Shown here: positions 46,671-55,722 of the stretch, one piece after another
Layout of the letters: each line of letters starts with the position of its first letter
How positions within the stretch are numbered: the stretch's first letter is position 1
NCBI RefSeq assembly: GCF_000170755.1
Contig: NZ_ABCK01000028.1
Span: 1 to 62,179, forward strand
DNA from: Lentisphaera araneosa HTCC2155
Lineage (GTDB): Bacteria; Verrucomicrobiota; Lentisphaeria; Lentisphaerales; Lentisphaeraceae
Direction: 5' to 3'
DNA: 62,179 nucleotides
The notes under the pieces: generated by a model
Seen by the model: only the letters and a program-made list of their open reading frames with translations
What the model was told of the DNA's origin: nothing
Database searches by the model: none
Translations under genes and position numbers: made by a program

Positions 46671-47569
46671 GGGAATTTGAGTTCTTTTAACCAAGCTTCG
46701 CAGTCTTTCTGCCAAACTTTGCCCACGAGACCAACGCCATGGCCAATGCCATCGTAAACCGAGTGTTGGATGGGAATATTATTTTTTTGTAAGTAGCGCA
46801 CATACGCATCAAGACCAGGAAGAAAGTTGGTATCCTTTGAACCGATAACTGAGAGAATGGGAATTTTTCGCGTTGGTTTAAGAAGGGGATCGATTTCGCG
46901 AGTTTTTTTATCGCCAGTATAGGCCGCGTAGATCAGTACAGCAAAATTAGGCAAGCAGTTTTCTTTGTCAGCGTCATCAATAGTTTTGTAAGAGCGTTGT
47001 TGAACGGAAGTGAGTGCCGAGAGGTGTCCACCAGCGGAAAAACCGAGGATGCCGACTTTATTTTTATCAATACCAAAACTTTTGGCGTGAAAGCGAATAA
47101 GGTTCATGGCGCGCTGAGAGTCTTCTAAAGCAACCTTGTGTTTATCTAAGCCTTTACGGCGAGGAACTCGATACTTGAGGATAAAAGGCGTGATGCCTTG
47201 TTTGGCGAGCCATGAAGCTACATCTGAACCCTCGTGTGTGGCAGCAAGAATGTTGTAGCCTCCGCCAGGGCAAATGAGGATGGCGCGCCCATCAGGCTTT
47301 TCAGGTTTTACCCAAGTCAGTGTTGGGCGATCCACATTGCTAATACGCAAGACACCTTTGACAACACCTTGTTCTTGCAGGCCTTTGGCAGGGTCATCTG
47401 CACGCTTTCCATCATCAGGCCAAATTTGATAGAGTGATTTGGGCTCTTGGACTTTTTCGAGCATGAGCTTTTCTGCAGGAGAGTAATAGGCCTCTCCAAT
47501 GTCGATTAGCTGATGGTCTTGAGCTACTAGAGCGTGAATAAATAGTAATAAGAAGAAGGTGTATTTCAT
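46667..47569 (-). CDS. secreted alpha/beta-hydrolase, carbohydrate acetylesterase-like
   Basis: 300 residues with signal peptide (YTFFLLLFIHALVA). The fold shows the oxyanion motif AILICPGGGYNILA, the nucleophile S178 in GILGFSAGGH, an acid in VIGSKDTNF and the histidine in GIGHGVGLVG. This matches BD-FAE/Axe-type esterases that remove acetyl groups from xylan and related polysaccharides. It is followed by another esterase in the same direction (58-nt gap). Its substrate is likely an acetylated marine glycan. Confidence 0.86.
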   Translation of the reverse strand: MKYTFFLLLFIHALVAQDHQLIDIGEAYYSPAEKLMLEKVQEPKSLYQIWPDDGKRADDPAKGLQEQGVVKGVLRISNVDRPTLTWVKPEKPDGRAILICPGGGYNILAATHEGSDVASWLAKQGITPFILKYRVPRRKGLDKHKVALEDSQRAMNLIRFHAKSFGIDKNKVGILGFSAGGHLSALTSVQQRSYKTIDDADKENCLPNFAVLIYAAYTGDKKTREIDPLLKPTRKIPILSVIGSKDTNFLPGLDAYVRYLQKNNIPIQHSVYDGIGHGVGLVGKVWQKDCEAWLKELKFP

Positions 47570-47627
47570 AGGGGGCCTAATTGTTTATGGTTTATAACAA
47601 GCTCTAAAAGTATTTGCTACACAGTGC

Positions 47628-48473
47628 TTACTTTATATAGCCATGTTTTTTCAAAAATGCATCCATTTTGGCGACGATTTCTTGATAGATTTTTCCGCCA
47701 TCTTTGCCTTTGTAGTTAAAGAAACCATGTTTCTGACCTTCCCAGATGTGATATTCGGAATCAATGCCAAGTGCTTTCATTCTTGCGTCCCAATCTTTAG
47801 CGACTGATACGGGGATGAGCTTGTCTTTTGAACCTAGGAAGAAAATACTTGGAGGTGTTTCTTGGTGAATATTGTGGAGGGGTGAAAAATCCTGCCAGTA
47901 AGCTTTGACGCGATCGTAACCGTAACCCTTTTCACTATTATCGGCAACGGGATTGAAGAGTAATAGAAGGTTGGGTTGAGAACTAATAGAGAGCTCATCA
48001 GCGGGGTCTTCGAACTTCGTGGTTGTTGCGGTGGCCGCAGCGACGTGCCCGCCGGCAGATCCACCACCTGCAGCAATACGATTGGGGTCAATGCCGTAGG
48101 TTGCGGCATTTTTGCGAACCCAGCGAATCGCCGAGTTGCCATCTTTTACACATTCAGAAGGAATAACACCATGGCTTTTTTTCGTGCGGTATTGTGCGGA
48201 AATCGCAACCATGCCTTTTTTTGCTAAATGATCGGCAAAAGCATAGAATTGTTTTGGAGAGCCACCAGACCAACCTCCACCAAAGAAGAAGACCACTGCG
48301 GCGCGTTTTTGACCATCGTTCTTTTTAAAATCAGTTGGCAGAAAAAAGTTGAGGACGAGGTCATCTTTGCCCTCAATTTCTTTGAAAGTGACGACTTCTG
48401 AGGCTTTGAAACCTTGTGCCTGAGTGAGCATTGAAATGAATAGAGTGACGATAAGGGCAGTTGTTTTTCTCAT
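47628..48473 (-). CDS. secreted alpha/beta-hydrolase of the HSL/BD-FAE type
   Basis: 281 residues from ATG 48473, chosen because AGGA precedes it and it begins a signal peptide (RKTTALIVTLFISMLTQAQG). VVFFFGGGWSGGS is the oxyanion loop, IAAGGGSAGGHVAA holds the nucleophile Ser, FLGSKDKLIP the Asp and GQKHGFFN the His. Similar enzymes cleave short-chain esters, often on polysaccharides. It clusters with another esterase and two ThuA genes. Confidence 0.87.
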   Translation of the reverse strand: MRKTTALIVTLFISMLTQAQGFKASEVVTFKEIEGKDDLVLNFFLPTDFKKNDGQKRAAVVFFFGGGWSGGSPKQFYAFADHLAKKGMVAISAQYRTKKSHGVIPSECVKDGNSAIRWVRKNAATYGIDPNRIAAGGGSAGGHVAAATATTTKFEDPADELSISSQPNLLLLFNPVADNSEKGYGYDRVKAYWQDFSPLHNIHQETPPSIFFLGSKDKLIPVSVAKDWDARMKALGIDSEYHIWEGQKHGFFNYKGKDGGKIYQEIVAKMDAFLKKHGYIK

Positions 48474-48549
48474 GTGTTTTCCTATTATTTTAAAGTGCAT
48501 TAATAGCTTAATACACCACGAAGCTAAATACTTGACAAATTTATTTCAA

Positions 48550-49470
48550 TTACTGCTTTTTAAGCGGCGTATCATCACATTTAAGGTCACCGAGGGTGTA
48601 CTGCAAACCATCGAGATAAAATTGCAGGAAATCGGCGCGCTCATAGGTCGTTTCGCTATGACCCGGAGCGGTGTAGAAGACTCGGCCTTCGCCATGTTTT
48701 TTAATCCATGCCATATAGCGGGGGAGTTCTTTAACAGAATCTTTTATTTTGACGAGCTTATCTGTGTCCATTTCCAGGAGAGGCTGAAAGTTAAAATCGC
48801 TGTAGGCCTTGTTGAGTATGTAGGGTTCATCCTTATAGACAACTTCTTTACCTCCAAAGGCTTTAAGCATGGGGTGCTCGGGATCGACAAGCTTTAAAGT
48901 TATTTCTTGGAATTTTGGGTGATAAGCAAAGCTGCCACCAATCATTTTACTAATGCGCTCAGACTTATTAAGCATATTGATTGCGCCATGAAGAACCATG
49001 AGTCCCTTACCGCCATGAACATACTCAAGCAAGTTATCTTCGAGTTGAGCAGCTAATTGATCGCGTTGTTCGGAGCTCAAGTTTTGATACTTTTTACCAA
49101 ACTTATCTTTCTTATTGATGAGTACATCGCGAAAGAGGTTACGTTCTTTGCGATCAGAGCAATTATTGTTGAGAATGATGGCATTGAATTGTGAGATTTT
49201 TTCTTTCGTGAAGTAATCGATATCATCACTAACGACGAGTTCAAAAGCGCCGGTCTTTTCAGCCATTCTCGCCATCACTGCATCGACGTAGGGAATGACG
49301 GAATGTTTGTATCCAGTAGCCAAAGAAAAAAGCAGCACTTTTTTCTTTTCAGCTTTTACAGTCGTTTTGTTGGGGATATGTACCTCAATAGACTCGAGCC
49401 ATTTTTCGTATTTATCTTTAGCGGATAAAGAAAAACAGAGAAAAATTACGAGGGATAAAAATGGTTTCAT
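48550..49470 (-). CDS. ThuA-like domain protein, secreted
   Basis: 306 residues with signal peptide (KPFLSLVIFLCFSLSA). The core VLLFSLATGYKHSVIPYVDAV, FNAIILNNNCSDRK, GGKGLMVLHGAINML and ITLKLVDPEHPMLKAFGG is the ThuA (trehalose-utilisation) amidotransferase-like fold, with the end AWIKKHGEGRVFYTAPGHSETTYE. It is a relative of the frameshifted ThuA lipoprotein 2.8 kb away. Its start overlaps the PhoD-like gene stop by 4 nt, so they are in one operon. Enzymatic function is unproven. Confidence 0.88.
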   Translation of the reverse strand: MKPFLSLVIFLCFSLSAKDKYEKWLESIEVHIPNKTTVKAEKKKVLLFSLATGYKHSVIPYVDAVMARMAEKTGAFELVVSDDIDYFTKEKISQFNAIILNNNCSDRKERNLFRDVLINKKDKFGKKYQNLSSEQRDQLAAQLEDNLLEYVHGGKGLMVLHGAINMLNKSERISKMIGGSFAYHPKFQEITLKLVDPEHPMLKAFGGKEVVYKDEPYILNKAYSDFNFQPLLEMDTDKLVKIKDSVKELPRYMAWIKKHGEGRVFYTAPGHSETTYERADFLQFYLDGLQYTLGDLKCDDTPLKKQ

Positions 49471-50840
49471 TTATGCTCTAGAATGATTTGATTATTAATT
49501 TGTTGTAGACCAGTTTTTTGATCGGTTTTCTCTGCATCATACCAACTTAAGGTAGCCTTGGGGACGCCACTTGTACGCGAAACCTTCACTTGTAGAAAGC
49601 CACCACGGTTATTGAGGAATTCGTGCCATTTAGGATCCATTTTTGGAGCTCCGCCAAAGAGGTGCTCACCATTAATGGGGCCACAGCCAAACTCGCGAAC
49701 TTTGTGCTCGGGGTGAATGGAAGCGTACTGCCAATGGCGATCGCCACAAATCACGTAGAGGTTTTTCTGAGAAGCAATGAATTTACGTAGTTCTTCACCC
49801 TCGTGAAAGAAACCTGAATTAGAGTGATTATCATTTTTTCTAGGTTTATCTGGTCCGACAATGGGGCCGGGAGTCACAATAAATTTGAAAGTTGCATCAG
49901 ATTCAGCAATCGTTTTCTTGAGCCAAGCTTTTTGTTTTTCACCTAAGATCGTTTTTGTGGGGCTATCTTTCATCTTGTTGACTGAACGGTAGTCGCGATT
50001 TTCTGTGAGCCAGAGCTCCACATCTTTACCCCAGCGAATACGACGATAAGTGAATTCCCCCATGGGGACTTGTTCTTTGAAAATTTCGATACCTTGCGGG
50101 AAAGTCAGTTCTCCATAAACGGAGTTTGGATCGGAGTCGTTGTCTACTGTATCGTGATCGTCTTTCATGAAGAATGAAGGCACTTGAGTCGAGAAATCGC
50201 GATTGAGAGGCAAAGCAAAGGTGTGATTCCATTTACGTCGAGCGTCAGTGACGTTTTTCGCGAGGTAACCTTTGTCGTAATAGATGATATCTCCCGTATG
50301 GATAAAGAAATCAGGCTTTAATTTGAGCATCTGACCATAGACTGAGTGACCTTTGCGGTGATCTTCTGCAGAGCGAATGGCTTGGCAAGTGACAACTGTA
50401 AATGTGGCCTCAGTTTTTTCTTCAGCTTTGGGTGCAGTGGTAAATTCACCTTTGACGAAGCTGCTCGCTTCAGATTCAATTTTTATTGTGTAAGTGGTTT
50501 TTGCTGAGAGTTCTTGCAGTCGAAATTGATGAGTGAAGTCTCTCTTGGGATCAACTGAAATCCATTCACTCTGGTAAGAAATTTGATCATTTTGCTTTAA
50601 AGTAAGTTTTACTTTACCACTGATGCCTGGAGCCACTTGCGGTGGGCGCATTTTGCTGAATTTTTCACGATCCTGTTGGACTGTGGTGGAAAATTTGGCT
50701 GGGCCATCAGTAAGGCGCGTCCAAATAATTGCGGAGTCCGCAGTGACTTCGCCAACTTTTAAACCATTGGCAAATTGAGCCTGAGCAAAGAGAAGGGGAG
50801 GAAGTAAAAAAAGCGAATAAAAGAATTGAAGTTTGCTCAT
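49467..50840 (-). CDS. PhoD-like secreted phosphatase
   Basis: 457 residues with signal peptide (KLQFFYSLFLLPPLLFAQAQ). A fibronectin-like N-terminal domain (about 25-140) precedes a metallophosphatase core: FFIHTGDIIYYDKG, FFMKDDHDTVDND, FIVTPGPIVG and YVICGDRHWQYAS. The Asp/His/Asn set fits PhoD-type alkaline phosphatases (Ca/Fe) that cleave phosphodiesters. It belongs to the operon with the downstream ThuA gene (4-nt overlap). Unlike classic PhoD proteins no twin-arginine motif is seen, so it should leave by the Sec route. Confidence 0.87.
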   Translation of the reverse strand: MSKLQFFYSLFLLPPLLFAQAQFANGLKVGEVTADSAIIWTRLTDGPAKFSTTVQQDREKFSKMRPPQVAPGISGKVKLTLKQNDQISYQSEWISVDPKRDFTHQFRLQELSAKTTYTIKIESEASSFVKGEFTTAPKAEEKTEATFTVVTCQAIRSAEDHRKGHSVYGQMLKLKPDFFIHTGDIIYYDKGYLAKNVTDARRKWNHTFALPLNRDFSTQVPSFFMKDDHDTVDNDSDPNSVYGELTFPQGIEIFKEQVPMGEFTYRRIRWGKDVELWLTENRDYRSVNKMKDSPTKTILGEKQKAWLKKTIAESDATFKFIVTPGPIVGPDKPRKNDNHSNSGFFHEGEELRKFIASQKNLYVICGDRHWQYASIHPEHKVREFGCGPINGEHLFGGAPKMDPKWHEFLNNRGGFLQVKVSRTSGVPKATLSWYDAEKTDQKTGLQQINNQIILEHK

Positions 50841-50926
50841 AAAAATTTTCCTATAAAATTATCTATCTCTATGTATACCCCACAAGAGATAGAATAAATT
50901 ACACAATAATTAGTTTTTTATTTTTA

Positions 50927-52393
50927 TTATTTGCCTATTTTGCCTACTTTTTCTTTGGCGTCTTCGATAAGTTTGGCTTTTTCGGCAGCGATTTTGTAAT
51001 ATTGTGATATAGCAGTAAAGGCTTTTGTAATATTAGAAACATAACGAACGGGTTCAAGGCCCGTTTTTTGAAGAGCCACGTGTTCCACATGACCAAACCA
51101 AATATTAGGATTATAACCCAAGGACTTGGCGTCTTTACGCCAATTTTGTACAGTTCGAAAACCCGCATTATAAGCCGCGAGATAAAAACATAATTGCTCG
51201 TCTTTAGGTAAATCACTGAAATAACGGGCACGAATCCAATCAAGGTATTTTGCTCCACCCATAATGTTTTGATAGGGGTCATAAATGTCCTTGACGCCCA
51301 TGTCTTTTGCTGTACTCGGCAGAAGTTGCATAATGCCAATGGCTCCGGCATGACTTTTAGCATTGGGATTTAAGCTTGATTCTTGGTAAGCTTGCATGGC
51401 CAAAAAAACCCAGTTGAGATCATATTTTTCTGCTGCTTCTTGAAAAAACTTCTTATATTTTTCTAATTTCCCAAGATTAGAGAGAAGAGCATTATCAACC
51501 CAGTAGGGTCTTTGGTAGTAGCGCTTGAAGAAAATATTTCCGAGCAAGCTTCCTTGGCGATGTTTTTGAGCGAAACGATCTAAGTGAGCTTTGAGTTGAG
51601 GAGAATTTTTGCGAATGGCCCAGGCTATTTCCTTGTTCTTACCGATTTGAATTTCGGGATCTATCAAAATATTTGGCAAGACACTTTTCCATAGCTCAGC
51701 TAAATTGTGATCCGCAAAAGTATAGTGGAAAAGACCCGTGTTTAGGAGCTCTAAAACATCTCCTGTATTGAGCTCATCTAAAGTTATAATATTGACCGGA
51801 GCAATATTTTCAGAGGCCAAACGACGATTAAGTTTTTTTAATGAACTTAAATAACTCGAGCCATCGGCAACAAAGACTTCCTTTCCCGACAAGTCTTCCA
51901 TACTTTTAACCGGGGGAGCTGATTTATGTCTTAATAGAACTTCGGAAATACCTTGAAAATAGGGGCTAGAAAAATCGATGAGTTTTTGGCGTTCTGGGGT
52001 GATAGTGAGCAATGCCGCCGCCACATCACCATAGCCCTGCATTAATGAACTAATTAACTTATTATGGGCCACAGGGATGTAGGTTACTTGAAAGTTTTTT
52101 AGCTCTAAGGATTTTTGCAAATCTTTTTCGAGCTCTTCAAACATCTCATATTCGAACCCTCTTGCCTTATCCTTAGCAATGAAAAAATTGGTGCGACTTG
52201 GCGTTACAAGTATGCGAAGGTTTTTACCGTGTTTAATGTCTTCCCATGTGGCGAGTTTTTTATCAACAAGGGGTTTGATGACCTCAAGATAAGTCCCTTC
52301 AGTGGACTTTTTTTCTTTAGCATCATTACACAAGACGATGAGAGATATCGTGCAGATTAAAGGGGCAGTAAGTTTCAAAATTTTTTTGTACAA
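50927..52393 (-). CDS. mltF: membrane-bound lytic murein transglycosylase F
   Basis: 488 residues: signal/anchor (LKLTAPLICTISLIVLC), a solute-binding-type domain (60-300, NLRILVTPSRTNFFI...VTYIPVAHNKLISSLMQG) and a lytic transglycosylase domain (about 310-460) with MQAYQESSLNPNAKSHAGAIGIMQLLPSTA, whose E is catalytic, and YLAAYNAGF. It cleaves peptidoglycan glycan strands to anhydromuropeptides; the N-terminal domain senses muropeptides in E. coli MltF. Domain order and length are standard. Confidence 0.94.
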   Translation of the reverse strand: MYKKILKLTAPLICTISLIVLCNDAKEKKSTEGTYLEVIKPLVDKKLATWEDIKHGKNLRILVTPSRTNFFIAKDKARGFEYEMFEELEKDLQKSLELKNFQVTYIPVAHNKLISSLMQGYGDVAAALLTITPERQKLIDFSSPYFQGISEVLLRHKSAPPVKSMEDLSGKEVFVADGSSYLSSLKKLNRRLASENIAPVNIITLDELNTGDVLELLNTGLFHYTFADHNLAELWKSVLPNILIDPEIQIGKNKEIAWAIRKNSPQLKAHLDRFAQKHRQGSLLGNIFFKRYYQRPYWVDNALLSNLGKLEKYKKFFQEAAEKYDLNWVFLAMQAYQESSLNPNAKSHAGAIGIMQLLPSTAKDMGVKDIYDPYQNIMGGAKYLDWIRARYFSDLPKDEQLCFYLAAYNAGFRTVQNWRKDAKSLGYNPNIWFGHVEHVALQKTGLEPVRYVSNITKAFTAISQYYKIAAEKAKLIEDAKEKVGKIGK

Positions 52394-52470
52394 AAGAAAA
52401 AGCCCAAGATAAAAGATTAAAAGAATCTATTTAAGCTAAGACTTAGACTTTTTTATAAAAGCACAAAAAA

Positions 52471-53151
52471 TTAATTAAATTCAAAGTTCCCTTCAGTGGA
52501 GAAGCTCACTTGGGTGTCCGCATTCGGCTGTAGCCATTGAGCATTATTATAAAATATGGTCCAATTTAGTGAATTGGCATGACCGTCCATCCATAGGTGG
52601 TTGAGTTTTTTATTATTGCTATGGCGTACTTGAATACGTTGGGGTGTATCAGCTTTTAACCAACCAGAATTTGTATCAGTGGCGATCATTAATTCAGAGG
52701 GTTTATTAATCATATTAGGTTCGATATTTTTGTAATTGATACCTTCTGGTGTGAAGGAACCATCATTACGAATTATTTCAGTATTAAATGAGTGGTCCCC
52801 AGTAAAGGAATCCCTTTCTTCTTCAGTACTTTCCACACACATGTATACAGATTTGTTATTTGTATAAAGACTATCGAGAATAACTTGAGTATGTAAGGGA
52901 GCCGATCCCGTAGTGACGACAGTATCGTTAAGGTAGTATTGGCTGCCGCCATAGTAATTTTTGCTAAACTTGTAGTCGTTATCATCAAAGTACATGTAGT
53001 TAGCGGTGCCATATTGACGTAATTCACTGAGGCAGTCTGCCATTCTAGCTGTACTACGGGCTTTACCTAATGCAGGAAGTATCATGGAGGCCAAAACACC
53101 GATAATGGCAATCACTACCAAGAGTTCTATGAGGCTGAAATTCTTTTTCAT
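52471..53151 (-). CDS. type II secretion/type IV pilin-like protein (prepilin N-terminal motif)
   Basis: 226 residues starting MKKNFSLIELLVVIAIIGVLAS, a prepilin peptidase recognition sequence and hydrophobic spine. The residue before F is Asn rather than the classic Gly, seen often in this phylum as far as I recall. The rest is a globular domain with HSNNKKLNHLWMDGHANSLNW, typical of the very many pseudopilin-like proteins of Lentisphaerota and Planctomycetota. It probably is inserted in the inner membrane and may be assembled into a pseudopilus or be a free surface protein. Confidence 0.9.
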   Translation of the reverse strand: MKKNFSLIELLVVIAIIGVLASMILPALGKARSTARMADCLSELRQYGTANYMYFDDNDYKFSKNYYGGSQYYLNDTVVTTGSAPLHTQVILDSLYTNNKSVYMCVESTEEERDSFTGDHSFNTEIIRNDGSFTPEGINYKNIEPNMINKPSELMIATDTNSGWLKADTPQRIQVRHSNNKKLNHLWMDGHANSLNWTIFYNNAQWLQPNADTQVSFSTEGNFEFN

Positions 53152-53216
53152 TGTGCTATCCTTAAAGCTAATTTATAGGCGGTTCTTGACGTTCTATAGA
53201 GCTGGTCTATAAGGAG

Positions 53217-53244
53217 TTGACAGTTTTTTTTTAAATTTTATGAT
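53217..53244 (+). promoter_or_regulatory. promoter of the sialate O-acetylesterase gene
   Basis: TTGACA (53217-53222), 16 bp, then TATGAT (53239-53244) is a near-consensus sigma-70 promoter. It would leave about 100 nt of untranslated leader before ATG 53351, whose RBS AAGGAG is clear. Confidence 0.6.
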
Positions 53245-53350
53245 AAAAATCTATAAGAACATTTTTTTATTTTTTGAGAAAGGTGTTAGATCAAAAGTTT
53301 TCATTCCGTATTGAGGGTAATTACATTCAAATTAACTCAAGGAGATAGCC

Positions 53351-55045
53351 ATGAAGAAATTTATTTTAGGAGCTTTAGCTCTTGCGGGTTCAGCAAGTAT
53401 GGCTGATGTGCGCATGACGACAATTTTTGCCAACAATATGATTTTACAGCAAAAGACATCCAATGCGGTGTGGGGCTTTGCTGATGCCGGTGAAGAAGTT
53501 CAAGTAAAAGCGAGCTGGGGGTCTAGTGCAAGTACGACGGCGAATTCCGAGGGCAAATGGAAAGTCATGTTGCCAACGCCAGGTCATGGCACGGGTTTTG
53601 GTCTGACGATAAAAGGCAAGAATCAGATTGATATTAAAAATGTGGCAATAGGAGAAGTTTGGCTCTGTGCGGGTCAATCTAATATGGGTTGGGCATTGGG
53701 AATGACTTTTGGTGGTGAAGAAGAAGCTGAGGCAGTAGATTTGCCCAATTTCCGCATATATAAATCGGCGCGTGAACATTGGCACGAGCCTTTGGATGAA
53801 GCACGAGACAAAATGGCGACCTGGAAGAGCTGTAAGAAAGATTCAGCCTTAGAAACCTCTGCAGTATCTTATTATTTTGGCAAAAAACTTCACCAAGAAT
53901 TGGGTATTCCAGTGGGGATAGTGGTGCAAGCTTTTGCGGGGACACCTATTGAAGGCTGGATGCCCAAAGAAATTCAAATGAATGATCAGCGAACCGTAGC
54001 TGGCATGAAGCAAATGGATGAGATGAGTGAGAAACTCAAGAAGAAAGGGATAAGCGCAGAAAAATCATTAGCTCAACATGCGAAAGAACTCGCGACCTAT
54101 AACAAGCGCGTCGCAGCAGGAGACATTATGAAAAATAAGACCAAGAAAATTGCCCCGCCGATTATTACAAAACCCTCAAATTTGGGTCACCAATATCCGT
54201 CGCACATTTTTAATGTGATGATTAACCCAATTCGTCCTTATGGAATCAAAGGAGCTATTTGGTATCAAGGGGAACGCAATTCAAAAGATGCCGCTCAAGC
54301 AATTAATTATCGTAAACAGTTAGCACTCATGATTGATTTTTACCGTAAGAGCTGGAACGAAATGAGTGAAGGTAATACAGACCGCTACTTCCCTTTTCAA
54401 TTCACACAACTTCCGAGCTGGAATCCAGCGCAATCTAAAGCCGTGGAAGGACCCGAAGCCGTTTGGTCAATTAATCGTGAGATGATGCGTTTGGTCACCC
54501 AAGATATCAAAAATGCCTACATGTCAGTGGCCATTGATACGGGAGATGCGATTCAACTTCACCCTAAAAATAAAAAACCCATTGGGATTCGCCATGCTTA
54601 TTTAGCGCTTAAAAATACTTATGGAAAAGATTTTGTCGATTACGGCCCCAAGTATAAATCTCATGAGGTTAAGGGAAATAGAATCGTGATAAGCTTCGAC
54701 TCAATTGGTTCTGGGATGATGGCGGCAAAAGCGGGTAAACTGAATGCCTTTGCCATTGCAGGAGAAGATCAAAAATGGCATTGGGCAGATGCGGAAATCC
54801 AAGGTGATAAAATCGTCTTGAGTTCTGCGAAAGTCGCAAAACCCGTCGCGGTTCGCTATGCTTGGGCAATGAATCCCTCGGAGCGCAACTTGCTCTATAA
54901 TAAAGAGGGTCTCCCTGCATCGCCTTTCAGAACGGACCAATGGGATTTGTATGATTCCTCAGCGGAGATCATTACCGTGCATAAACCCGCTAAAGCCGCG
55001 ACTAAAGCAACAGAAGACTGGAAACGCCCCGTCATGACACAATAA
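53351..55045 (+). CDS. secreted sialate O-acetylesterase
   Basis: 564 residues with signal peptide (KKFILGALALAGSASMA). This SGNH-type esterase has the nucleophile in LCAGQSNMGWAL, the Gly/Asn-containing GAIWYQGERNS and the D-x-x-H pair in DTGDAIQLHPKNK. It removes acetyl groups from sialic acids or other acetylated sugars. Compared with many family members a 50-residue insert (about 220-270, KQMDEMSEKLKKKG...NKTKKIAPP) is charged and helical. The last residues (AAKAATKATEDWKRPVMTQ) form a basic tail. It is followed by a hairpin and the ECF sigma gene. Confidence 0.9.
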   Translation: MKKFILGALALAGSASMADVRMTTIFANNMILQQKTSNAVWGFADAGEEVQVKASWGSSASTTANSEGKWKVMLPTPGHGTGFGLTIKGKNQIDIKNVAIGEVWLCAGQSNMGWALGMTFGGEEEAEAVDLPNFRIYKSAREHWHEPLDEARDKMATWKSCKKDSALETSAVSYYFGKKLHQELGIPVGIVVQAFAGTPIEGWMPKEIQMNDQRTVAGMKQMDEMSEKLKKKGISAEKSLAQHAKELATYNKRVAAGDIMKNKTKKIAPPIITKPSNLGHQYPSHIFNVMINPIRPYGIKGAIWYQGERNSKDAAQAINYRKQLALMIDFYRKSWNEMSEGNTDRYFPFQFTQLPSWNPAQSKAVEGPEAVWSINREMMRLVTQDIKNAYMSVAIDTGDAIQLHPKNKKPIGIRHAYLALKNTYGKDFVDYGPKYKSHEVKGNRIVISFDSIGSGMMAAKAGKLNAFAIAGEDQKWHWADAEIQGDKIVLSSAKVAKPVAVRYAWAMNPSERNLLYNKEGLPASPFRTDQWDLYDSSAEIITVHKPAKAATKATEDWKRPVMTQ

Positions 55046-55054
55046 GTTGATGAA

Positions 55055-55069
55055 TTGCGACGATCGCAA
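55055..55069 (+). repeat. TTGCGA/TCGCAA hairpin between esterase and sigma genes
   Basis: TTGCGA and TCGCAA around CGA; a 6-bp stem, the only intergenic member of the palindrome family seen here. No T-run follows, so termination is unlikely. Confidence 0.5.
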
Positions 55070-55098
55070 ATGACTGAAGTAGAGGAGAATATTGACAA

Positions 55099-55722
55099 GT
55101 GTTTTGCCAAAGCATAGATTCACCTATGAATGAAAATAACGAAACATATGGGACTCGCGTCACCCTGCTTCAGCGCATCATAAATGAAAAAGATGAGAAG
55201 AGCTGGGAGGACTTTGTGCAGTACTATCAGGGTTTTATCTATCTTATCTGTAGAAAAATGGATATGTCTCATCATGAAGCTGACGAGGTGGTTCAGCAAG
55301 TGCTGATTAAACTCTGGAACCATTTTCCCAATTTCGAATATGATGAGTCACGCCGCTTTCGGAGTTGGCTTTGTCGAGTCATTCAAAATACGGGGCGCGA
55401 TTTTTATCGAAAACTCAATAGTCAGAGTCGCCTCAAGGGCAAAGTTAAAGAGCAATACCTAGAAGATCAGAGCTTACCAGAAGTCGAAAAACTTGCCGAG
55501 AGTGAGTGGAATGATTATTTGGCTTCTTTGGCCTTAGAAAATATTAAGCCCCATTTCTCTGATCGTTTAATCGAGATTTTCTTACGTTTGGCAGAGGGTG
55601 AAAACCCTCAAGATTTAGAAGCCGAATACGAACTCAAATCCAAAGTTATTTACGTGTATCGCAAACGCATTCGCGATCGCTTAAAAGATGAGATACGTCG
55701 CCTAAAAGCTGAGTTAGCTTAA
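55099..55722 (+). CDS. ECF-type RNA polymerase sigma factor
   Basis: Up to 207 residues. Region 2 (WEDFVQYYQGFIYLICRKMDMSHHEADEVVQQV...FRSWLCRVIQNTGRDFYRK) and a degenerate region 4 (LIEIFLRLAEGENPQDLEAEYELKSKVIYVYRKRIRDRL) are seen. It belongs to the ECF group that in Planctomycetota and Verrucomicrobiota pairs with Ser/Thr kinases, and the kinase follows immediately (stop TAA, next ATG adjacent). The start is uncertain: GTG 55099 lies 11 nt after AGGAG, while ATG 55126 has no RBS. No anti-sigma gene is seen, so the kinase probably controls it. Confidence 0.88.
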   Translation: MFCQSIDSPMNENNETYGTRVTLLQRIINEKDEKSWEDFVQYYQGFIYLICRKMDMSHHEADEVVQQVLIKLWNHFPNFEYDESRRFRSWLCRVIQNTGRDFYRKLNSQSRLKGKVKEQYLEDQSLPEVEKLAESEWNDYLASLALENIKPHFSDRLIEIFLRLAEGENPQDLEAEYELKSKVIYVYRKRIRDRLKDEIRRLKAELA

